Positions 1 to 4,247 of a stretch of DNA of 5,262 bases are shown here, piece by piece. The notes under the pieces are model-generated. The model did no database searches. It was not told the origin of the DNA and saw only the letters and a list, made by a program, of their open reading frames with translations. This DNA comes from an uncultured Enterobacter sp. (lineage in GTDB: Bacteria > Pseudomonadota > Gammaproteobacteria > Enterobacterales > Enterobacteriaceae), in the NCBI GenBank assembly GCA_946477805.1, contig CAMKZP010000282.1, forward strand, positions 1 to 5,262, written 5' to 3'. Numbering within the stretch: the stretch's first letter is position 1; the number at the start of each line of letters is the position of its first letter. The position numbers and the translations under genes are program-made.

Positions 1-1
1 C

Positions 2-121
2 TGGCTTAAAGTTCGTGTTTCTTTGGTGCGCGCTGAACGTAAAATTAAACGACTTGAACATCAAATTGCGCCCGTGACTGACATTCCGGAAAGCTCTGGT
101 GTGCCGGTAGTCAAGGAATAA
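2..121 (+). CDS. lapA: LapA (YciS) inner-membrane LPS assembly protein, C-terminal end only
   Basis: This is the last 39 codons of a gene that begins before the window. The frame reads in from base 2 and stops at TAA 119-121. The visible peptide is basic and helix-forming (VRAERKIKRLEHQIAP), followed by a short polar tail ending in VVKE. This resembles the cytoplasmic C-terminus of LapA, a roughly 100-residue DUF1049 protein with two N-terminal membrane helices, which are not visible here. LapA works with LapB in regulated assembly of lipopolysaccharide at the inner membrane. The call rests mainly on the neighbour: lapB starts 6 bases later, as in E. coli. The lapB ribosome binding site (AAGGAA, 113-118) lies inside the last codons of this gene, so the two are one transcript and probably translationally coupled. 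The operon promoter is outside the window. Confidence 0.88.
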   Translation, partial: WLKVRVSLVRAERKIKRLEHQIAPVTDIPESSGVPVVKE

Positions 122-127
122 TCGAAT

Positions 128-1297
128 ATGCTGGAGTTGTTGTTTCTGCTTTTGCCTGTAGCCGCAGCCTATGGCTGGTATATGGGCCGCAGAAGTGCGC
201 AACAAACAAAACAGGATGAAGCCAATCGTCTCTCCCGTGACTATGTCGCGGGGGTGAACTTCCTGCTGAGCAATCAGCAGGACAAAGCGGTAGATCTGTT
301 CCTCGACATGCTGAAAGAGGACACCGGAACCGTAGAGGCGCATCTCACCCTGGGAAACCTTTTCCGCTCGCGCGGCGAGGTTGACCGCGCCATTCGCATT
401 CACCAGACGCTGATGGAAAGCGCGTCGTTGACTTACGATCAGCGGCTGCTCGCCGTGCAGCAGTTGGGCAGAGATTACATGGCCGCGGGGCTGTATGACC
501 GCGCGGAAGATATGTTCTCACAGCTGGTGGATGAAACCGATTTTCGCATCAGCGCACTCCAGCAGCTCCTGCAGATTTACCAGGCAACCAGCGACTGGCA
601 GAAGGCCATTGAAACGGCAGAGCGTCTGGTTAAGCTGGGTAAAGATAAGCAGCGCGTGGAGATTGCGCACTTCTACTGCGAGCTGGCCCTCCAGCAGATG
701 GGCAGTGACGACATGGATAAAGCCATGACGCTGCTGAAAAAAGGTGCCGCGGCGGATCGCAACAGCGCGCGCATTTCCATCATGATGGGCCGCGTGTATA
801 TGGCTAACGGTGAGTTTGCCAAAGCCGTGGAAAGCCTACTGCGGGTCATTGACCAGGACAAAGAGCTGGTCAGTGAAACTCTTGAGATGCTGCAAACCTG
901 CTATCAGCAGCTGGGCAAGCAGGACGAATGGGTGGCGTTCCTGCGTCGATGCGTCGAAGAGAATACCGGGGCGACGGCGGAGCTGATGCTTTCTGACGTC
1001 GTCGAGCAGCACGAAGGCAGCGACACGGCGCAGGTCTACATTACGCGTCAGCTGCAGCGGCACCCGACGATGCGCGTATTCCACAAGCTGATGGACTACC
1101 ACCTCAATGATGCGGAAGAAGGGCGCGCCAAAGAGAGCCTGATGGTGCTCCGTGACATGGTTGGCGAGCAGGTGCGTAGCAAACCTCGCTACCGCTGCCA
1201 GAAGTGCGGTTTTACCGCCTATACGCTCTACTGGCACTGCCCATCGTGCCGCGCCTGGTCAACCATCAAGCCGATCCGTGGCCTTGACGGACAGTAG
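128..1297 (+). CDS. lapB: LapB (YciM) LPS assembly protein, TPR adaptor for LpxC degradation
   Basis: LapB is an inner-membrane protein facing the cytoplasm. It helps FtsH degrade LpxC, the committing enzyme of lipid A synthesis, and so balances LPS against phospholipid. The 389-residue length is the usual one. Residues 2-18 form one hydrophobic membrane anchor followed by a positive RRS. Residues from about 36 to 310 are helical tetratricopeptide repeats, recognisable in AHLTLGNLFRSRGEVDRAI (71-89), YMAAGLYDRAEDMF (117-130) and GRVYMANGEFAKAVESL (221-237). The C-terminus is a rubredoxin-like metal knuckle with cysteines 357, 360, 371 and 374 (CQKC and CPSC), all four intact. The ATG is preceded by AAGGAA nine bases upstream, and the gene follows lapA by 6 bases. 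No hairpin terminator is visible right after the stop, so some read-through toward pyrF is possible. The identification is firm; the function comes from family knowledge. Confidence 0.97.
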   Translation: MLELLFLLLPVAAAYGWYMGRRSAQQTKQDEANRLSRDYVAGVNFLLSNQQDKAVDLFLDMLKEDTGTVEAHLTLGNLFRSRGEVDRAIRIHQTLMESASLTYDQRLLAVQQLGRDYMAAGLYDRAEDMFSQLVDETDFRISALQQLLQIYQATSDWQKAIETAERLVKLGKDKQRVEIAHFYCELALQQMGSDDMDKAMTLLKKGAAADRNSARISIMMGRVYMANGEFAKAVESLLRVIDQDKELVSETLEMLQTCYQQLGKQDEWVAFLRRCVEENTGATAELMLSDVVEQHEGSDTAQVYITRQLQRHPTMRVFHKLMDYHLNDAEEGRAKESLMVLRDMVGEQVRSKPRYRCQKCGFTAYTLYWHCPSCRAWSTIKPIRGLDGQ

Positions 1298-1324
1298 CAT
1301 TTTTTAAAACGCTCCATTTTAGTT

Positions 1325-1339
1325 ACAACATACTGTTGT
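1325..1339. repeat. Short perfect dyad in the lapB-pyrF gap
   Basis: ACAACA (1325-1330) and TGTTGT (1334-1339) are exact inverted repeats around a 3-base centre, 28 bases after the lapB stop. A GTTTTTG run follows, so a weak, AT-rich RNA hairpin with a short T tract is possible. The stem has only six pairs, two of them G-C, which is too weak for a confident terminator. It could equally be a protein-binding dyad or chance. Confidence 0.35.
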
Positions 1340-1397
1340 GTTTTTGATGTTTCTCACCACCGTGCGGCCCGCAGTCTTGCAGGAGAGGAAATCGATT

Positions 1398-1427
1398 CTG
1401 TCAATTTTCCCCGCTGGCAGGTAGAAT
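1398..1427 (+). promoter_or_regulatory. Probable sigma-70 promoter of pyrF-yciH
   Basis: A -35-like CTGTCA (1398-1403) is separated by 18 bases from a -10-like TAGAAT (1422-1427). Each differs from consensus at two positions or fewer. Transcription would start near 1434-1436 and give a leader of about 50 bases. The leader contains a small G+C hairpin, CGCGC/GCGCG at 1447-1451 and 1456-1460. In E. coli pyrF is transcribed from its own promoter in the equivalent gap, which supports this placement, but the assignment here is by pattern only. I see no attenuator-like terminator between the promoter and pyrF. Confidence 0.6.
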
Positions 1428-1483
1428 GCTGGCCGTTTATCTGTTCCGCGCCGCTGCGCGCCCATAGACGAAAAGGGCTGGTC

Positions 1484-2221
1484 ATGACGTCTGTTACTGC
1501 TTTCACTTCCCGAGTAAATACCGATTCTCCTGTTGTTGTCGCGCTTGATTACAATAAGCGCGATGCGGCACTGGCCTTTGTCGACGGTATCGATCCTCGC
1601 GATTGCCGCCTGAAGGTTGGCAAAGAGATGTTCACGCTGTTTGGCCCGCAAATCGTACGCGATTTGCAGCAGCGTGGGTTTGACGTATTCCTCGACCTAA
1701 AATTCCACGACATCCCGAACACCACGGCGCACGCCGTTGCGGCAGCCGCAGAGCTGGGCGTGTGGATGGTCAACGTGCATGCTTCGGGTGGGGCGAGAAT
1801 GATGACGGCCGCTCGCGAAGCGCTTCTTCCGTTTGGCAGCGACGCGCCGTTACTGATCGCGGTGACCGTGCTGACCAGCATGGATGAAAGCGACCTGCGC
1901 GATCTCGGCGTGACGTTGTCACCAGCAGATCACGCCGAGCGTCTGGCGCGTTTGACGCAGGCGTGTGGCCTGGACGGCGTGGTCTGTTCCGCCCAGGAGG
2001 CCGTGCGCTTCAAAACCGAACTGGGGCAGGGTTTCAAACTGGTAACGCCGGGCATCCGCCCTGCGGGCAGCGAAGTGGGCGATCAGCGCCGGATTATGAC
2101 GCCGGAGCAGGCGCTGGCCGCGGGCGTTGACTATATGGTTATCGGACGTCCTGTGACCCAGTCCGCTCACCCGGCAGAAACGCTTAAAGCAATCAATGCA
2201 TCACTGAAAAAGGGGGCCTGA
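1484..2221 (+). CDS. pyrF: Orotidine 5'-phosphate decarboxylase
   Basis: PyrF catalyses the last step of de novo pyrimidine synthesis, decarboxylating orotidine 5'-phosphate to UMP in the cytoplasm without a cofactor. The protein has 245 residues, the same length as in E. coli, and forms a TIM-barrel homodimer in the family. Catalytic and substrate residues are in place: Asp22 (VALDY), Lys44 (LKVGKEMF) and the signature DLKFHDIPNT at 71-80, which gives Asp71, Lys73 and Asp76. The phosphate-binding region is present as TPGIRP (188-193) and IGRP (220-223). The start is supported by AAGGG at 1473-1477, six bases upstream. The stop TGA shares its final A with the yciH start codon, so the two genes are almost certainly translated from one mRNA. 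Nothing unusual is seen in the enzyme. Confidence 0.98.
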   Translation: MTSVTAFTSRVNTDSPVVVALDYNKRDAALAFVDGIDPRDCRLKVGKEMFTLFGPQIVRDLQQRGFDVFLDLKFHDIPNTTAHAVAAAAELGVWMVNVHASGGARMMTAAREALLPFGSDAPLLIAVTVLTSMDESDLRDLGVTLSPADHAERLARLTQACGLDGVVCSAQEAVRFKTELGQGFKLVTPGIRPAGSEVGDQRRIMTPEQALAAGVDYMVIGRPVTQSAHPAETLKAINASLKKGA

Positions 2222-2547
2222 TGTCCGATTCAAACAGCCGCCTGGTCTACTCCACTGATAGCGGTCGCATTGACGAACCGAAAGAGAAAGCGGAGCGCCC
2301 GAAGGGAGACGGCATCGTTCGCATTCAGCGCCAGACCAGCGGTCGAAAAGGTAAGGGCGTATGCCTGATTTCCGGCATCGACGTGGATGATGCGCAGCTG
2401 GCTCAGCTGGCGGCTGAACTGAAAAAGAAATGCGGCTGCGGCGGGGCCGTAAAGGACGGTATTATCGAGATTCAGGGCGATAAACGCGATGTAATAAAAT
2501 CCCTGCTCGAAGCTAAAGGCATGAAAGTGAAACTGGCGGGCGGTTAA
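2221..2547 (+). CDS. yciH: YciH, SUI1/eIF1-like translation factor family protein
   Basis: This 108-residue protein belongs to the SUI1 family, related to eukaryotic initiation factor eIF1. Residues 1-30 are a polar, probably flexible tail. Residues from about 31 to 105 form the SUI1 domain, with the basic segment RQTSGRKGKGVCLISG (37-52) and the family-typical KKKCGCGGAVKDGIIEIQGDKR (68-89). YciH has been linked to fidelity or inhibition of translation initiation in E. coli, but its physiological role is less settled than that of IF3. The start is fixed by the one-base overlap with the pyrF stop and by AGGGGG (2211-2216) four bases upstream, which indicates translational coupling. A strong terminator follows at once. 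The cysteine pair in CGCG could suggest metal binding, but I do not claim it. Confidence 0.96.
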   Translation: MSDSNSRLVYSTDSGRIDEPKEKAERPKGDGIVRIQRQTSGRKGKGVCLISGIDVDDAQLAQLAAELKKKCGCGGAVKDGIIEIQGDKRDVIKSLLEAKGMKVKLAGG

Positions 2548-2554
2548 AATAAAT

Positions 2555-2585
2555 GAGCCACGGCATTTGCCGTGGCTCTTTTTTT
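2555..2585 (+). terminator. Intrinsic terminator of pyrF-yciH, probably bidirectional
   Basis: GAGCCACGGC (2555-2564) pairs perfectly with GCCGTGGCTC (2569-2578) around an ATTT loop, and seven T follow (2579-2585). The stem starts 7 bases after the yciH stop. Read on the minus strand, the same stem is followed by ATTTATTTT, so it could also end the convergent osmB transcript, which shows no other hairpin after its stop at 2653. The plus-strand function is very likely; the minus-strand function is inferred. Confidence 0.95.
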
Positions 2586-2652
2586 ATACGTGCGAAGTCA
2601 GACCTGAAATTCGAACAATATATTCTCAAACCCATGAAGGCTTATTGCGTAA

Positions 2653-2871
2653 TTATTTGCCTACCTGGTGACCGATAATACCGCCTACCGCAGCACCACC
2701 CAGTGTACCCAGCGTGCTACCATCCGTTAATACAGCACCACCAAGAGCACCAGCACCGGCACCAATCGCGGTGTTACGGTCGCGTTTAGACCAGTTAGAG
2801 CAAGCGCTCAGGGACATTGCTACAGTGATTGCCAGAACAGCGGCGGCTAATTTTTTGCTGGTTAAGGTCAT
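2653..2871 (-). CDS. osmB: OsmB, osmotically inducible outer-membrane lipoprotein
   Basis: This is a 72-residue lipoprotein precursor of the usual family length. Residues 1-23 are a signal peptide with lysines at 6-7 and a hydrophobic core. It ends in the lipobox LSAC (21-24), so lipidation and cleavage at Cys24 are expected; residue +2 is serine, with no aspartate retention signal, which suits outer-membrane sorting. Residues from about 36 to 72 are a glycine-zipper segment (GAGAGALGGAVL, then GTLGGAAVGGIIGHQVGK) that may form paired membrane helices. Its molecular role is unknown; in E. coli it is induced by osmotic stress and stationary phase. The start is supported by AGGAGA (2879-2884), seven bases upstream. 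It stands apart from yciT by 260 bases and has its own promoter region. It converges with yciH. Confidence 0.97.
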   Translation of the reverse strand: MTLTSKKLAAAVLAITVAMSLSACSNWSKRDRNTAIGAGAGALGGAVLTDGSTLGTLGGAAVGGIIGHQVGK

Positions 2872-2894
2872 AATACTTTCTCCTGAATTATCGA

Positions 2895-2958
2895 TTCATG
2901 GAAAGAGGTACGCTTTAAGTATAGACAAAATGCCTACTTAAAAAATCAATTCCATGAA
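2895..2958. repeat. Inverted repeat bracketing the osmB promoter
   Basis: TTCATGGAA (2895-2903) and TTCCATGAA (2950-2958) are exact 9-base inverted repeats with a 46-base spacer. The predicted RpoS -10 element lies between them: one arm falls in the osmB leader, the other just upstream of the -35 position. The match does not extend further on either side. It could be paired operator half-sites or coincidence. Confidence 0.4.
2915..2925 (-). promoter_or_regulatory. RpoS-type -10 element of the osmB promoter
   Basis: On the minus strand this reads TCTATACTTAA, matching the extended -10 consensus for the stationary-phase sigma factor RpoS, including the C just before the hexamer TATACT (2918-2923). 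The -35 position (about 2941-2946) is only T-rich and not a good sigma-70 match, again as expected for RpoS. Transcription would start near 2911, about 40 bases before the osmB ATG. E. coli osmB is known to use one RpoS-dependent promoter and one controlled by the Rcs phosphorelay. I could not identify an Rcs box or the second promoter with confidence. Confidence 0.75.
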
Positions 2959-3102
2959 AGCTGGTCGCGCAGGCGTTACGTAATCACGCAGGTGATAGTC
3001 ACTTCCTGTTATATCGCTAACATTAATTTTACGTCTTTAATTCAGGTAATACAGGTAAAAACTCTTAAATAAAGGTTCAGAATCATCTCAAGCAGAGCGC
3101 TA

Positions 3103-3122
3103 CGCGCCCAGATACGGGCGCG
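3103..3122 (-). other. G+C-rich hairpin just after yciT, without a T tract
   Basis: CGCGCCC (3103-3109) and GGGCGCG (3116-3122) form a perfect 7-bp stem with a 6-base loop, beginning 9 bases after the yciT stop codon. On the minus strand the following bases are TAGCGCTCTGC, with no run of T, so it does not look like a standard intrinsic terminator. It may protect the 3' end of the yciZ-yciT mRNA or mark a Rho-dependent end. The rest of 2872-3131 holds the osmB promoter region and nothing else I can name. Confidence 0.45.
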
Positions 3123-3131
3123 GAGAGATCG

Positions 3132-3884
3132 TCAGGTGGTCTTTTTAACAATATCCACCGTCAGGCCGTCACGCTCCAGCTGTAGCCGGTGGTCGTCTCC
3201 CAGGCGCTCATCGGTAATCACCCGGCTAAAGCGGCTGACGGGGCCCATCGTGTAGGGGTGAACGACGCCAAACTTTGAGCTGTCGGTGAGGACGATAGCG
3301 TCGCACTCTTTTTCCAGCACGGCGTTAACCACATCAGAGCGCATCATATCCCGTCCGGTGAAGCCGGTGTCAGGCTGCCAGCCATCAATACCAATAAATG
3401 CCTTGCTGAAATGGACCTGCCGCACGTACTGGCGCGTCAGCGGGCCCACCATGCTTTCACTTTTTTTCTGGTAAATCCCGCCAAGCAGGATCACCTCGCA
3501 GGGCGTTTCCTTGAGAAGATGCGCAATATAGCTGCTCACGGTGACGATAGTGACGTCTTTCTGTTCGGCAAGCGTGCGCGCCAGCAGCGCGTTGCTGCTA
3601 CCGTTCTCTATAAAGACCGTTTCACCGTTGTTCACCAGGGTGGCAGCAAATTCAGCCAGCTCCCGCTTTAGCGCATAGTTGTTCATCATGCGGGTTTCGA
3701 CATCTTCGCTGTCCAACGGCACGGCGTAGCCGTGGGCGCGGCGCAGGTAGCTCTGCTTTTCAAGAAGATTAAGATCCTGGCGAATGGTCACTTCTGAAAC
3801 GCCGGTCGTTTTAGCGAGATCGACCACACTCACGCGACCCTGATCGATCACCATCTGCAAAATGATTTGTTGTCGGGAATTCAT
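3132..3884 (-). CDS. yciT: YciT, DeoR-family transcriptional regulator
   Basis: This is a 250-residue cytoplasmic DNA-binding protein of the DeoR family. Residues from about 4 to 57 are the winged helix-turn-helix, with the typical SVVDLAKTTGVSEVTIRQDL (19-38) and the YLRRAHG wing (46-52). From about 75 onward it is a DeoRC effector domain of the sugar-phosphate-isomerase fold. That domain carries ENGSSNALLARTL, a GGIYQKKSESMVGP segment, GFTGRDMM and the hallmark DSSKFG. Family members usually sense phosphorylated sugars; the ligand of YciT is not evident here. I chose the ATG at 3882-3884 (MNSRQQ), the start I recall for E. coli YciT. An in-frame ATG three codons upstream (3891-3893) is possible, and neither has a strong ribosome binding site. 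It lies 38 bases after yciZ with no hairpin between, so co-transcription is likely. Confidence 0.95.
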   Translation of the reverse strand: MNSRQQIILQMVIDQGRVSVVDLAKTTGVSEVTIRQDLNLLEKQSYLRRAHGYAVPLDSEDVETRMMNNYALKRELAEFAATLVNNGETVFIENGSSNALLARTLAEQKDVTIVTVSSYIAHLLKETPCEVILLGGIYQKKSESMVGPLTRQYVRQVHFSKAFIGIDGWQPDTGFTGRDMMRSDVVNAVLEKECDAIVLTDSSKFGVVHPYTMGPVSRFSRVITDERLGDDHRLQLERDGLTVDIVKKTT

Positions 3885-3922
3885 AGCATCCATTTATTAA
3901 AACGAGGTCGAAAACAAGAGGG

Positions 3923-4105
3923 TTACACTTCCCACGGCGCTTTAGGCTGCGCGGCGTCGGGAGCGGATCCGCTGCCATTTTGAGCCAGCAGCTCCGATTT
4001 CAGGATCTCAAGGTTGCGAATAGCGGAGTGATAATCTCCCGCGACGAGGATATCCAGCACGGTATCAATACGCTGTGCCACGGTTAGTGCATCAATATCA
4101 GACAT
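3923..4105 (-). CDS. yciZ: YciZ, small UPF0509 family protein
   Basis: This is a 60-residue protein of unknown function, close to the roughly 57 residues of E. coli YciZ. Residues 9-42 are predicted helical (AQRIDTVLDILVAGDYHSAI, then NLEILKSELLAQ). A variable linker rich in Gly, Ser and Ala follows, and the protein ends in the conserved PKAPWEV. No signal peptide, membrane segment or metal motif is present, so it is probably cytoplasmic. The open frame extends 26 codons further upstream to an ATG at 4183. I reject that start because the added part is AT-rich, is not part of the family protein as I recall it, and GGGG (4113-4116) sits seven bases before the ATG at 4105. It lies between pdeR (142 bases upstream) and yciT (38 bases downstream). 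No clear promoter is visible in the upstream gap. Confidence 0.9.
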   Translation of the reverse strand: MSDIDALTVAQRIDTVLDILVAGDYHSAIRNLEILKSELLAQNGSGSAPDAAQPKAPWEV

Positions 4106-4137
4106 AAACTCACCCCAGGAGCGAAAAGTTAATATTT

Positions 4138-4203
4138 TCAATGATGCAGAAAATAGGTTCAAAAGAGAAGGGAAAAAATTCAATAGCTAAATTACATCAT
4201 TGA
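4138..4203. repeat. Inverted repeat in the pdeR-yciZ gap
   Basis: TCAATGATG (4138-4146) and CATCATTGA (4195-4203) are exact 9-base inverted repeats separated by 48 AT-rich bases. They sit upstream of the chosen yciZ start and downstream of the pdeR stop. The long spacer makes a simple terminator unlikely and there is no adjacent T tract. It may be paired binding sites or chance. Confidence 0.35.
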
Positions 4204-4247
4204 GCGTGATAAATGTATCGGCCCGCATTCAAAGGGGGAGGCGTGAG

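Noticed and set aside
836..1237. 133-codon open frame on the minus strand inside lapB
   Set aside because: It lies wholly antisense to a well-identified gene and shows no recognisable domain. Its composition follows from the complement of a G+C-rich coding frame. No supporting ribosome binding site was found.
1319..1651. 110-codon minus-strand frame spanning the pyrF promoter and start
   Set aside because: It crosses the pyrF leader and overlaps the conserved N-terminus of PyrF. It shows no domain and is best explained as a shadow frame.
3008..3013. Possible second osmB -10 (TATAAC on the minus strand)
   Set aside because: The sequence 17 bases upstream (AGACGT) is not a convincing -35, so it was not listed as a promoter.
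3043..3058. Tandem CAGGTAA copies with a 9-base period upstream of osmB
   Set aside because: There are only two 7-base copies in an AT-rich gap, with no third copy and no known site match. This is compatible with chance.
4106..4183. 26-codon N-terminal extension of yciZ with a hydrophobic start (MNFFPSLLNLFSASL)
   Set aside because: It resembles a signal sequence but is AT-rich, is not part of the YciZ family as I know it, and the internal ATG at 4105 has a better-placed Shine-Dalgarno sequence.
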